Positions 23,467 through 33,327 of a DNA stretch of 64,000 nucleotides are shown here, in pieces. Made by a program: the position numbers and the translations under genes. Under the pieces are notes generated by a model. That model was not told the origin of the DNA. It was given only the letters and a program-made list of their open reading frames with translations, and searched no databases. The DNA comes from Thermoplasmatota archaeon (GTDB lineage: Archaea > Thermoplasmatota > JAKEGO01). The DNA lies in assembly GCA_028279595.1 (NCBI GenBank), contig JANQNK010000020.1, forward strand, positions 124,001 through 188,000, written 5' to 3'. Every line of letters starts with the position of its first letter. The first letter of the stretch is position 1.

Positions 23467-26160
23467 ATGAGGATGCTGATCGCAGGATTATTGATAGTGC
23501 TAGCACTGGGACTGATAGGTACGACGGCTGCCGACATCTATGTCGACGAGGACAACGCCGGCGATTCGTCGATGGACGGTACCTGGGACCATCCGTACAA
23601 CACCATCCAGAGGGGTATTGACAATGCCACCAGCGGTGAGGACATCTACGTCTGGGGCGGGTCGTACTGGGAGAACGTCATAGTCAACAAGACAGTCAAT
23701 CTGATCGGCAACGGGACGAGCGAGACCCGCGTCAATGCCAGCAATTCGGGTGACGTTTTCTACGTGACGTTCAGGTACGTCAACATCAGCGGGTTCAATA
23801 TCACCGGTAGCGGCTACGGGGTCAACACTGCCGGGATCCAGTTCGACGAGGTCACCAACGGGAACGTCTCCGACTGCTCCTTCATGTGGAACGAGTGGGC
23901 GGTCTTCCTGGATGGGAGTGATCACATCGACATCACCGACTGCTACTTCTCGAACAACACCGAGGGCATCAGGGGATACAACGCCGATTATGCCGACATC
24001 TACGGCTGCGATATCTTCGGCAGCGATTACGAGGGGATCAACTTCGTGAGCAGTTCTGACTACGACACTATCGTCAAGTGCAACGTTTCCTGGAACAATC
24101 GGAACCGGACGGAGGCGGCCGGCGGAATCGATATCGACGGATCGAACTACATCAACATCACACAGAGCTACATCAGTCACAACGCCAAGTACGGGGTCCA
24201 TCTGGTCAACAACGGTTTCAGGAACGACATCTACGACAACGATATCGTGTGGAACTGCGGCGGCGTGGCCGGCGTGTTCGTTGACAATTGTGCATACACG
24301 CTCGTGTCCTCCAACAGGATCGAGAACAGCACCGGTGAGGGTGTGGCAGTCTACGGCAGGTGGGGTGTCACCGTCTGGAACAACACGCTTTGGAACAACA
24401 ATCGGTTGAGTGGAATGACAGGCATCTATGTCTCCGCGTCCCACAACATCCACATATCCGAGAACGTCGTAGCGAGAGGCAACTTCTCGGGGATCTATGT
24501 CCAAGCGACACAGGGAGCGCGGATCCATGACAACATGATATTCAACAACACGGAGCACGGGATCTGGATCACCACCAGCAACGATACCGTGATCGCCTGG
24601 AACGTGATAACCGGGAACCAATTCAACGGCATCCTTCTGACCGGGACCTCGACGAACTCGACGGTCCACAACAACACGATATTGTACAACAACATGAACA
24701 TGGGTGAGTACCTGGGCGGGATCAAGCTCCTGAACGCAGGATGGTTCGACATCGACAACAACACGATATCGAACAATCCCAGGTACGGAATATGGCTCGA
24801 TGAGGTGGCGAACGGGACCGTGAGGGCGAACGAGGTCGTCTTCAACTGCGGGGGCCGAGCAGGCCTCGGCATGCGGAACGTAAGGTTCACCCATGTCCAG
24901 TTCAACAACATCTCCAACAGCACCGGCCATGGGATCGATGCCTCAGGGATCGATTCCTGCGTCATCCACAACAACACCATCGTGGGGAACAACATGAACG
25001 CCCAGGGCGACGGCGGGATCTACGTCTACGACAGCTGGAAGTGCGAGTTCAACGACAACGTGATATTGAACAACACAGGCTATGGCGCCAGGATGAACTA
25101 CGTCTCCAACTGTTCCATGATGGGGAACACTATCAGCGGTCACAACCTTGACGGTCTTTTCATCCAAGCGAACGGTGACAACTGGGTCATCGTGGAGAAC
25201 ACTGTGACATGGAACAATCTGGACGACGTCGGATACAGGGCTGGGATCCGACTTGACTCATCCGGCTGGTGCAAGATCGGCGAGAACATCGTCATGAACA
25301 ACAAGAAGTACGGCATCCGGCTCTTCAACTCCGACAAGAACACGATCGAGTGGAACGACCTCCTGTGGAACTGCGGCGGCGAGGCAGGTCTTGTGGTCCA
25401 TAGCTCGGACAGGAACATGGTCATGTGGAACAACATCTCGAACAGCACAGGGACCGGCATCGATGTATTGCTCTCTCATAACAATACCTTCCACAACAAC
25501 ACGCTCAACGGTAATGCGATGGAGTTCAGCGCAAATTCCGGAGGCATATACCTCTCGTACAGTCATTGGAATACGATCACCGACAACATCGTGCTTGACA
25601 ACCGACTGTCCGGCATGAGTCTCCATTTCAGCGAGAACAACACGATGAGGAGGAACGACATAGGCAGGAACAGCCACGGGTTCTACTCCACTGGGTCAAG
25701 GAACAACACCGTCGTCAACTGCAGCATATGGATGAACAGCGGTTACGGCATCACGACGACAAACGCCTGGCATTCCTGGATCACCCAGAACGAGATATTC
25801 AACAACACCGATCACGGGATCAATATACACAACTCCGAGAAGGGTGTCGTCTTCCTGAACAATCTCTACGGCAACGGTGGAACGTCATCGCAGGGATACG
25901 ACAACACAGGCAACAACACCTGGGACAACGGGACCCACGGCAACTACTGGGACGACTACAACGGGACCGATGGCAACGATGATGGTATCGGCGATACGCC
26001 GTACGGGCTCGATGGCGGCTGGTACAACGACACCAAGCCCCTGACGAACCGGACGGACAACAACGTACCCCGCGAGGTGCCGGAATTCGGTATCCTCATT
26101 ACCGTTGGCATGACCGTAGTCGTGTTCGCAGCCGTGTTCCGGCGCCGGCGCTTGGCCTAA
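23467..26160 (+). CDS. NosD-type right-handed beta-helix surface protein with PEF-like C-terminal sorting signal
   Basis: An 897-residue secreted protein. A signal peptide (LIAGLLIVLALGLIGTTAA) is followed by DIYVDEDNAGD and about 800 residues of PbH1/NosD rungs dominated by N.N.I..N...GI. patterns and dozens of NxS/T glycosylation sites. NCGG(V/R/E)AG recurs at residues 263, 460 and 635, marking a super-repeat of 175-197 residues. The C-terminus is VPEFGILITVGMTVVVFAAV followed by FRRRRLA, a PEF-CTERM-like signal. Such helices bind or cleave polysaccharides or serve as adhesins; no catalytic residues are evident. Confidence 0.85.
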   Translation: MRMLIAGLLIVLALGLIGTTAADIYVDEDNAGDSSMDGTWDHPYNTIQRGIDNATSGEDIYVWGGSYWENVIVNKTVNLIGNGTSETRVNASNSGDVFYVTFRYVNISGFNITGSGYGVNTAGIQFDEVTNGNVSDCSFMWNEWAVFLDGSDHIDITDCYFSNNTEGIRGYNADYADIYGCDIFGSDYEGINFVSSSDYDTIVKCNVSWNNRNRTEAAGGIDIDGSNYINITQSYISHNAKYGVHLVNNGFRNDIYDNDIVWNCGGVAGVFVDNCAYTLVSSNRIENSTGEGVAVYGRWGVTVWNNTLWNNNRLSGMTGIYVSASHNIHISENVVARGNFSGIYVQATQGARIHDNMIFNNTEHGIWITTSNDTVIAWNVITGNQFNGILLTGTSTNSTVHNNTILYNNMNMGEYLGGIKLLNAGWFDIDNNTISNNPRYGIWLDEVANGTVRANEVVFNCGGRAGLGMRNVRFTHVQFNNISNSTGHGIDASGIDSCVIHNNTIVGNNMNAQGDGGIYVYDSWKCEFNDNVILNNTGYGARMNYVSNCSMMGNTISGHNLDGLFIQANGDNWVIVENTVTWNNLDDVGYRAGIRLDSSGWCKIGENIVMNNKKYGIRLFNSDKNTIEWNDLLWNCGGEAGLVVHSSDRNMVMWNNISNSTGTGIDVLLSHNNTFHNNTLNGNAMEFSANSGGIYLSYSHWNTITDNIVLDNRLSGMSLHFSENNTMRRNDIGRNSHGFYSTGSRNNTVVNCSIWMNSGYGITTTNAWHSWITQNEIFNNTDHGINIHNSEKGVVFLNNLYGNGGTSSQGYDNTGNNTWDNGTHGNYWDDYNGTDGNDDGIGDTPYGLDGGWYNDTKPLTNRTDNNVPREVPEFGILITVGMTVVVFAAVFRRRRLA

Positions 26161-26249
26161 GTAAACGCATTTACTATGGCAGGCCGCCACGGCGAGCCAT
26201 CCGTCCCATTTTTATATCTCGGAAGCGTTCACCTGGACAAGGTGTTCGA

Positions 26250-28838
26250 ATGCGAGGTATCCCAGTTGTTGTAATGATGGCAGTAGCCTTGATTATCGTC
26301 GTAGGGTCGGCCACAGCCGCTACCCATACCGTTGATGATGATTGGGGCGGAGCGGACTTCTCCACGATTCAGGACGCGGTCAACGGGTCCTCCGACGGGG
26401 ACGTCATACTGGTCTATGCCGGGTACTACGATGAGATCGTGACCGTGGACGTCGAGGTGACCATCCGCGGGAACGGATCCACCGTGACCCAGGTGGACGC
26501 AGCGAACAGGACAGGTTTCAACGTCACTGCGAGGAACGTCTCGATCGAGGACCTCGAGATCGACGACTGCAGCTTCGGGGTGAACTCGACCGCACTTGGC
26601 CTGTCGGTGGAAAGGGTACTCATCAACTCCAACAACGAGGGAGTCCATCTGTGGCTCCACGACAAGGGGAACAACCTGACGGACTCCCAGTCCTTCATTG
26701 TCGGCGACACGATGGTCTCGAACTGCGATATCAGTGCCGTCGGGGACGCGATATATCTCGACGCCCGGTACTGGGGTTACGGTCTTGAGGACAGTGCCAA
26801 TGTCCAGATCGGAGCATTCATCTTCTATGGCAACGAGATCGACGCGGAGGATGGTATATGGCTACGGAACGTTCGTAAGTTCGGATACCGGATGAATTTC
26901 GCGACCAGCTTCGAATGGGACGGGATCCAGATCAACGGCAATGACATAAATGTGACCGATGACGGGGTGAACAGTTCCTACAGGTCCATGGGATACTGGG
27001 GCCGCAACATGGAGGACAACTCATCCTTTACGATGGGGGACCTCGAATTCAGGGACAACTCGATCACCACAATGGGGGATGGGTTCCACGTTCGGGCTTT
27101 CAGGTATGTCGGGAGTTACCTGTATGACGACGCGGTCGTAACGTGCGGCGACATCATCCTGGCAGACAACTTCGTGAACGCCAGCACCAACGAATCGGAC
27201 CATGCGATCAGGATGGATGGATACTACCGTTTCGGCGTTTATCTGTACAATCGATCGTCCGTGACCGGCGGCATGTTCCAGCTGAACGGCAACACCGTGA
27301 ACTGCTCGAGCAACCGCGCGATCCTCATGGACAATCTCCAGTACTTCGGCTACCAGATGTTTCACAGGTCGTCCGTGACCTACGGAGATATCGAGTTCAA
27401 CGACAACGTCGTCTACGCTATCGATCCGTACGGCGATTGGACACGGGCGTTGGTTGTCGACGGGATCGGCGATATCGGCAGCCATTGTTACAACGATACC
27501 TCAGTAACCGTCGGGAACATTTACATCATGAGGAATGTCCTGGAATCGAAGTACGAGGCCCTGGAGATCGACTCCACCAGCCTTTGGGGATGGTATTCAG
27601 AGGGTGTCGATCTCCGGATCGGGAACTTCACCGTCAGCCAGAACATCATCACCTCCCACGAAGGGGACGGGATCGAGCACGGCAACTTCTACGGCCACGC
27701 CCGACAGTGCTCGGGCGGAACCATCGAGATCGGATGGTTCGAGTATTCCAGGAACAACATCACTGCTGCTTCACGCGGGATAGAGATCACCAACCATCGA
27801 TTGCGCGCATATGACTTGGACGGAGGCAGCGATGTCACTCTCGGCGGCATGACCATCAGATGGAACAACATATCGTCGGAAGGTGACGGCATCTTCTTCC
27901 GGGGCAGGAACAGTGGGTCTTTCGGGAACACCCTCACCGGCTATGTGAAGGTCAATATCGGGGCCTACCGGATCATGGACAACAACATCGATTCCGTCGT
28001 CGGCAACGGGGTCAACCTGACGGCCCAGAAGATGGGGTCGAACCTGGCGAACGGATCTTCGGTGGAAATGGGCCCCTTCGTTGTGTCGGGGAACAGCTTC
28101 GTCAACGGTTCGGGCATAGTCATCTACAAGACGATCTACAACGGAAGGAACGTCTCTGCCTTCTCGAACTTCACCTGGCCCGGAGTGTTCGTCACGGACA
28201 ACGTTGCCAACGTGGATGATATGGGCATATGGTTGCTGAACACGGATAACGTCACTGTCACAGGTAACGAAGCCATGAACGGCGGAGCGATCATCATGAT
28301 CTCGAACTCGACGAACGCGACCGTATCCGGGAACATCATGCGTTTCTCCAGCGTCGGTCTCTACATGAACGAATCCAGCTTCTGCATGGTGGAGAACAAT
28401 ACCGCTCGGAACAATTCGTACGGGATCTATCTGGTCGAATCCGATACGAACACGATAATCTACAATGAGGTGTACCACAACTCGAACTACGGATGCAACC
28501 TACTCCTTTGCGACAACAACACCATCCATCACAACAACTTCATCAACAACAATGGGAACACCAGTCAGGGATATGATTCAAGGGACACCAACCAGTGGCA
28601 CAACGGAACCCATGGCAATTACTGGTCCGATTACAACGGAACCGATTCGAACGCGGACGGCATCGGAGACACCTCATACGATCTCGCGGGTCATGTGGAT
28701 GCGGAGGATCCGTATCCATTGATGAACATGACGTCGAACAGCGTTCCGGAACCGATACCCGAGTTCGCGGTCATGACGGTGATGGCCGTTACGTTCGTGA
28801 TGGTCGCCGCCGTGTTCAGGCGCCGGCGGCTCATCTGA
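26250..28838 (+). CDS. NosD-related surface protein with unusual long repeats and PEF-like C-terminal signal
   Basis: An 862-residue secreted protein. It starts with a signal peptide and DDDWGGADFSTIQDAVNGSS, the normal NosD opening, and ends with ordinary rungs plus IPEFAVMTVMAVTFVMVAAV and FRRRRLI. Between residues about 120 and 620, however, it carries some ten to twelve repeats of roughly 40-45 residues of the form S.VT.GDI.....N.V.....DGI.....R..GY...., much longer than the usual 22-residue rung. These may be double rungs with an inserted loop. Many NxS/T sites are present. Function unknown; it lies in line with the neighbouring NosD-type genes. Confidence 0.8.
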   Translation: MRGIPVVVMMAVALIIVVGSATAATHTVDDDWGGADFSTIQDAVNGSSDGDVILVYAGYYDEIVTVDVEVTIRGNGSTVTQVDAANRTGFNVTARNVSIEDLEIDDCSFGVNSTALGLSVERVLINSNNEGVHLWLHDKGNNLTDSQSFIVGDTMVSNCDISAVGDAIYLDARYWGYGLEDSANVQIGAFIFYGNEIDAEDGIWLRNVRKFGYRMNFATSFEWDGIQINGNDINVTDDGVNSSYRSMGYWGRNMEDNSSFTMGDLEFRDNSITTMGDGFHVRAFRYVGSYLYDDAVVTCGDIILADNFVNASTNESDHAIRMDGYYRFGVYLYNRSSVTGGMFQLNGNTVNCSSNRAILMDNLQYFGYQMFHRSSVTYGDIEFNDNVVYAIDPYGDWTRALVVDGIGDIGSHCYNDTSVTVGNIYIMRNVLESKYEALEIDSTSLWGWYSEGVDLRIGNFTVSQNIITSHEGDGIEHGNFYGHARQCSGGTIEIGWFEYSRNNITAASRGIEITNHRLRAYDLDGGSDVTLGGMTIRWNNISSEGDGIFFRGRNSGSFGNTLTGYVKVNIGAYRIMDNNIDSVVGNGVNLTAQKMGSNLANGSSVEMGPFVVSGNSFVNGSGIVIYKTIYNGRNVSAFSNFTWPGVFVTDNVANVDDMGIWLLNTDNVTVTGNEAMNGGAIIMISNSTNATVSGNIMRFSSVGLYMNESSFCMVENNTARNNSYGIYLVESDTNTIIYNEVYHNSNYGCNLLLCDNNTIHHNNFINNNGNTSQGYDSRDTNQWHNGTHGNYWSDYNGTDSNADGIGDTSYDLAGHVDAEDPYPLMNMTSNSVPEPIPEFAVMTVMAVTFVMVAAVFRRRRLI

Positions 28839-28908
28839 GATGATCATAGGTCGATATCACCTGGCGACCGGAGGTCGTGTTCCAGATCCTCACAGCCTTA
28901 CGATTAGG

Positions 28909-28917
28909 GTTAAATAG
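28909..28917 (+). promoter_or_regulatory. TATA box of NosD-type gene
   Basis: GTTAAATAG 44 bases before the ATG at 28953, followed by CCACAT and AGGAGGATCAAGC. It matches the promoter and leader layout at 23425. Confidence 0.55.
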
Positions 28918-28952
28918 CCACATCTGGATTCGCTATCGCAGGAGGATCAAGC

Positions 28953-31900
28953 ATGAGGATGTGGATATTCGGATTAATGATTGTGCTAGCCATGGGTCTT
29001 GCGGGCATATCTGCCGCGGAGGACATCTACGTAGATGACGACAACACGGGAGACCCGTTGATGGACGGTGGACTCGACAATCCATATGACACGATACAGC
29101 GCGGGATCGATAACGGGACCACGGACGACGTGATCCATGTATGGGCTGGGACCTATTACGAGGAGGTCATCGTGAACATGGAGGGCCTGACCCTGATCGG
29201 GAACGGGACCGATGCGACCTACGTCAACGGTAGTTACGGCAACGACACGATATGGGTCCAGGACAACGGATGCTCACTGTCCGGTTTCAATATCAGCGCG
29301 AGCGGGACAGGCAACCACGATGCGGGATTACACTTTTCCAGCGTCGACGGTCTGGACATAGATAATTGTTCCTTCATGTGGAACATGGACGGGGTCTACG
29401 GAGGCGATTCAAACTGGGTCAATTTCACATCCTGCTATTTTGCCAACAACTCGGATTACGGCCTCTTCTCCGGCGGCGACATCTGGTTGAACATCACATG
29501 GAGCACCTTCGAGTGGAACGACCTCAGCGGCGTCTACATCGGGTCCAACACCGACGATGTCGTCATCGGCAACTGCACCTTCGAGAACAACAACCAGGCC
29601 CCCAACGAGTATCAGGGAGGCATCTCGGGTGACTACAATGACAGGGTGATCATCGAGGATTGCTACCTCAGGGACAACCCGAAGTACGGCATCCACATGA
29701 ACTACGCCGACAACTGGACCGTCCGAAACAACGACATCGTCTTCAATTGCGGAGGCGTCGCTGGACTCTCGATATACAGGTCCACCGGCGTGTGGGTGTA
29801 CGGGAACAACATCTCGAACAGCACCGGGGACGGTATCGAGAACTACGATTCCTCCTGGATATGGATACACAACAACACGATCAACGGCAATGTCATGCAG
29901 ACGAGAGATGCCGGGATAATGTGCCGGGGTACGAATGCCCACAATATCACCATCGTTGACAACAAGATCAACTGGAACGATGGTGACGGCATCTACATGC
30001 ACAGTGGACCTGACGACACCCTGGTCGCTCGTAACGACATAAGGAACAACAAGGACAACGGCGTTCAGATCAGCCAGGGGGTCAGGCATTTCGTTATTGA
30101 CAACATCATCGTCCTGAACGGTGAGTTCGGGGTCCAGTACAGCGAGGTATGGTATGGAGCCATCACAGGGAACGAGATCTCTGACAATTTGGGCTATGGT
30201 GTATCTCTCGGTCTCTGCGCGGACAACGACATCGTCGGGAACAACTTCTTCGACAACGTCGGAACGTCATCGCAGGCATACGACGACTCGATGGACAACT
30301 ACTGGGACGACACTTGGGACGAGGGCAATTACTGGTCCGATTACGGAGGAGCCGACGACAACAAGGACGGCATCGGAGATACGAACTACACCATCGATGG
30401 TAACAATTCCGCGGACAACTACCCGCTGATGGAGGTTAACGGTTCCTTCGGATACATGCCGTACATCGTCGATGACGATGCTGGTTCATGGGCTGACTAC
30501 TCGTCGATCCAGGATGCGATCAATGCATCCGAGGACGGACGGACCATCCATGTCTATGCGGGTGATTACTACGGCGACCTGATGGTGAACAAGACGGGGC
30601 TGACACTTGTCGGGAACGGTACCACCGAATCGACGATCGAGGGCGAGTTCGATGGTCCCACGGTGACACTGGCGAACAATTCGATACGTCTGTCCAACCT
30701 CGGGATGAGCATCGGGGACTACAGCGAAGGCGTGGTCGATAACTGGCGTTACTACAGCACCATCGATAATTGTTCGTTCTTCGATTTCTACGGCTACGGA
30801 TATACCGGGGGCGATTGGGCGACGATCGACAACTGCACCTTCGACAACGGGTCCACAGGAATCTATCTCTTCAATGACGATAACAACGCTGTCAAGAATT
30901 GCGTCATGACGAACATTACCGACGAGAGCGTTATGATCTATTACTCGTCCTCCGCTTCTGTCACGATGTGCTCCCTCGACTGGGGTGGGATCGTGATCGG
31001 CGGGAACTCCGCGAACGACTTCGCCACCCACACGATAGAATCGACCACCGTGAACGGAGATCCCGTGGGATATTACAAGAATATCGACAACTCGTCGGTC
31101 GCTACCGGATATTCCCAGGTCATATTGGCGACCTGCCAGGACATGGAGGTCTCGGGCCTCTCGTTCTCCGATGTCGGTACTGGCGTCCAGGTACTCGGCT
31201 CCGATCGGGTCAACGTCACGGATTGTGATTTCGATAATGTCGAAGATGCGGTCTACATCTCCCATTCGGACAATGTCACGGTCGCAGACTCGGTCGCGAC
31301 CAACATCCTTGACCATGGTTTCTCCACACAACAGGGGTCCGACATTACCTTCCGCAACATCACCGCATCCCCCGAGACCTCTGGTTCGACTACCGGTATC
31401 CATCTGAACTGGGGAAGCAGGATCACGGTGGAGGACTGCATGCTCTCCGGATTCAGCCGTGGCAGTTTCTCGTTCATCATCGACAACTCCTCTTTCACGA
31501 ACTGTACCTACTTCGAATGCAGTCAAGGCCAATTCCTTCGCAACTCGGAGAACCTCACTATAGACAAGTGCAACTTCTCCGATTCACAGAGTTACGCAAT
31601 GAGATACGACAACATCCATGGAACGGTCATGAACAGCTCGTTCTCGCGCGGTGATTTCAACAGCGTACGGCTCGAGGACTGCGAGAACATGACGTTCATG
31701 TACAACGAGTTCTTCGACAACGACGGATATGCCTTCTATCTGGACAACAGCGTGAACAACTCGATCCACCACAACAACTTCAGGGACAACAATGGAGCCC
31801 TGGGTCAGGCATTGGACAACGACGGCAACAACACCTGGGACGATGGAGTATCAGAAGGCAATTACTGGTCCGACTGGAATGGGACCGGAACATACGACGT

Positions 31901-32054
31901 GGGCGGTTCGGACAACGCAGTGGACAGATATCCACTGGGAAACCAGACGAACACGAGCGCTCCGGAGAAGATACCCGAGTTCGCGATGGTGACGGTGCTC
32001 TCGTTCACTGTCGTAGTCTTCGCCGCCGTGTTCAGGCGCCGGCGGCTCAGATGA
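28953..32054 (+). CDS. double NosD-type beta-helix surface protein with PEF-like C-terminal signal
   Basis: A 1033-residue secreted protein made of two NosD units in tandem. The first begins IYVDDDNTGDPLMDGG after the signal peptide; the second begins near residue 504 with YIVDDDAGSWADYSSIQDA, a fresh N-terminal cap. Each unit has PbH1 rungs rich in Asn and NxS/T sites. The end of unit 1 (NYWSDYGGADDNKDGIGD) is the usual end of a NosD helix. The C-terminus is IPEFAMVTVLSFTVVVFAAV then FRRRRLR. N-terminus and promoter closely resemble the gene at 23467, so the pair probably arose by duplication. The last 8 bases overlap the convergent GNAT gene. Confidence 0.85.
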   Translation: MRMWIFGLMIVLAMGLAGISAAEDIYVDDDNTGDPLMDGGLDNPYDTIQRGIDNGTTDDVIHVWAGTYYEEVIVNMEGLTLIGNGTDATYVNGSYGNDTIWVQDNGCSLSGFNISASGTGNHDAGLHFSSVDGLDIDNCSFMWNMDGVYGGDSNWVNFTSCYFANNSDYGLFSGGDIWLNITWSTFEWNDLSGVYIGSNTDDVVIGNCTFENNNQAPNEYQGGISGDYNDRVIIEDCYLRDNPKYGIHMNYADNWTVRNNDIVFNCGGVAGLSIYRSTGVWVYGNNISNSTGDGIENYDSSWIWIHNNTINGNVMQTRDAGIMCRGTNAHNITIVDNKINWNDGDGIYMHSGPDDTLVARNDIRNNKDNGVQISQGVRHFVIDNIIVLNGEFGVQYSEVWYGAITGNEISDNLGYGVSLGLCADNDIVGNNFFDNVGTSSQAYDDSMDNYWDDTWDEGNYWSDYGGADDNKDGIGDTNYTIDGNNSADNYPLMEVNGSFGYMPYIVDDDAGSWADYSSIQDAINASEDGRTIHVYAGDYYGDLMVNKTGLTLVGNGTTESTIEGEFDGPTVTLANNSIRLSNLGMSIGDYSEGVVDNWRYYSTIDNCSFFDFYGYGYTGGDWATIDNCTFDNGSTGIYLFNDDNNAVKNCVMTNITDESVMIYYSSSASVTMCSLDWGGIVIGGNSANDFATHTIESTTVNGDPVGYYKNIDNSSVATGYSQVILATCQDMEVSGLSFSDVGTGVQVLGSDRVNVTDCDFDNVEDAVYISHSDNVTVADSVATNILDHGFSTQQGSDITFRNITASPETSGSTTGIHLNWGSRITVEDCMLSGFSRGSFSFIIDNSSFTNCTYFECSQGQFLRNSENLTIDKCNFSDSQSYAMRYDNIHGTVMNSSFSRGDFNSVRLEDCENMTFMYNEFFDNDGYAFYLDNSVNNSIHHNNFRDNNGALGQALDNDGNNTWDDGVSEGNYWSDWNGTGTYDVGGSDNAVDRYPLGNQTNTSAPEKIPEFAMVTVLSFTVVVFAAVFRRRRLR

Positions 32055-32535
32055 AACGCTGGAACCAGACCTGATCGACGTCCTCGCCGAACTTCCGGCA
32101 GACGCGTTCGAAGCGTCCCACCTCGTGGAAGCCGTTGTTCAGATGGAACCGGAGAGAACCTTCATTGTGAGCGGACGCCATCGCGATCAGGTTGTCCATC
32201 CCAAGCTCCTTAGCCCGGTCGAGTAGAACGTCCAACATGTCCGTTCCCGCACCGTTGCCGCAGTGGTCGGGATGGAGGAAGTAGCCGACCATCCCGGTCC
32301 GGTCCAGGGTGGACAGCGGATAGTATTGCTGGACGAAACCGAAACCGACGACATCCCCCTCATGGACTACGACCATGACCGGATACTTCTCGGCCGTCTT
32401 GAGGAAATGGTCTGTGAAATCCTTTCCCACCGGGACCTCCGGGAATGCGGCGAACGACGTCTCGACGTAGTGGTTGAAGATCCCGAGCACCGCGGGGACA
32501 TCCCCCTCCTCGATCGGACGGAACGCGTAGGTCAT
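32047..32535 (-). CDS. GNAT acetyltransferase, phosphinothricin/Pat-like
   Basis: A 162-residue GNAT protein. FRPIEEGDVPAVLGIFNHYV opens it, GYFLHPDHCGNGAGTDMLDVL holds the acetyl-CoA loop (CGNGAGT), and SLRFHLNNGFHEVGRFERV with the closing DVDQVWFQRF is typical of the phosphinothricin acetyltransferase branch. Natural substrates are often amino-acid analogues such as methionine sulfoximine. It is convergent with and overlaps the NosD-type gene by eight bases. Confidence 0.88.
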   Translation of the reverse strand: MTYAFRPIEEGDVPAVLGIFNHYVETSFAAFPEVPVGKDFTDHFLKTAEKYPVMVVVHEGDVVGFGFVQQYYPLSTLDRTGMVGYFLHPDHCGNGAGTDMLDVLLDRAKELGMDNLIAMASAHNEGSLRFHLNNGFHEVGRFERVCRKFGEDVDQVWFQRFI

Positions 32536-32629
32536 GATATCGTTCCCGCTATGTCACTGGAGAGCAAAAGGGTTACCATCCACCCTGTTGGTGATTTTTG
32601 ACAAAAACCTTATATCTAATGACAAACAA

Positions 32630-33292
32630 ATGAAAAATATAGCGAAAAAAAAGCGGAGGAATGATATTATTCCAAGAAAGAAGGATGAGCATCAGAAACA
32701 GGACTATTCCGGCCTGTTCCGGAAGGAGATCGATCTCTATCATCTCCTGGTCCTCAGGGAGGGAGCGAAGCACGGGTTCAAGACCCACGACGGGATCTCA
32801 ATGCAGCAGATAGCCAAGGAGATTGGGATCGTCACGAACACCGCCACCGCCCGGGCGAAGTCGTTGAAATCGTACGAGATAACGGACCACAGCACGGCCG
32901 TAGACCTTTTCAAGCTCTTCCCGTGCCACTGCATCATCTTTCTGAAGTACCCCGAGCCCAAGTCATACGACAAGAAGGACCGGACCGAGATCACCAAGGA
33001 GATCATCGACTACGTCCACAAGCTCGAGAACAGGAAGGTGTACATCTCACGCGGGTTCAACATAACGGGATGGCCCTGGGACATGGTCCTCGAGGTCCAT
33101 GCGTTCAATTACTCCGAGATAGCCTCCATGGTCGTCGACGACATCTATCACAAGTTCAACATCTCCGAGACGCAGACGTCTCAGATATTCAATTACGAGA
33201 TCACTCCGACGGTCGAACTGCTTGACCAGTTGATAACGGACCTAACAACGCAGAGGAACAACAACAACCATCGGTACCTTGAGAACACCTGA
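32630..33292 (+). CDS. winged-helix DNA-binding protein, unknown subfamily
   Basis: A 220-residue protein. The first 35 residues are extremely basic (MKNIAKKKRRNDIIPRKK), then IDLYHLLVLREGAKHGFKTHDGISMQQIAKEIGI and TNTATARAKSLKSYEI read as a winged-helix domain. The remaining 130 residues alternate strands and helices (CIIFLKYPE, KVYISRGFNITGWPWDMVLEVHAF) in a way that recalls the ligand domain of Lrp/AsnC proteins, though the match is weak. A TATA element CCTTATATC ends about 15 bases before the ATG, so the exact start is uncertain. AT content is higher here than in neighbours. Confidence 0.55.
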   Translation: MKNIAKKKRRNDIIPRKKDEHQKQDYSGLFRKEIDLYHLLVLREGAKHGFKTHDGISMQQIAKEIGIVTNTATARAKSLKSYEITDHSTAVDLFKLFPCHCIIFLKYPEPKSYDKKDRTEITKEIIDYVHKLENRKVYISRGFNITGWPWDMVLEVHAFNYSEIASMVVDDIYHKFNISETQTSQIFNYEITPTVELLDQLITDLTTQRNNNNHRYLENT

Positions 33293-33327
33293 AGCCTTTT
33301 ACCAACAGACACCGATGGTCGGATGAT

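Noticed and set aside
30486..31532. 348-codon minus-strand frame inside the double NosD gene
   Set aside because: The complement of Asn-rich beta-helix codons gives long Val/Asp/Ile frames; the opposite strand has signal peptide, rungs and sorting tail.
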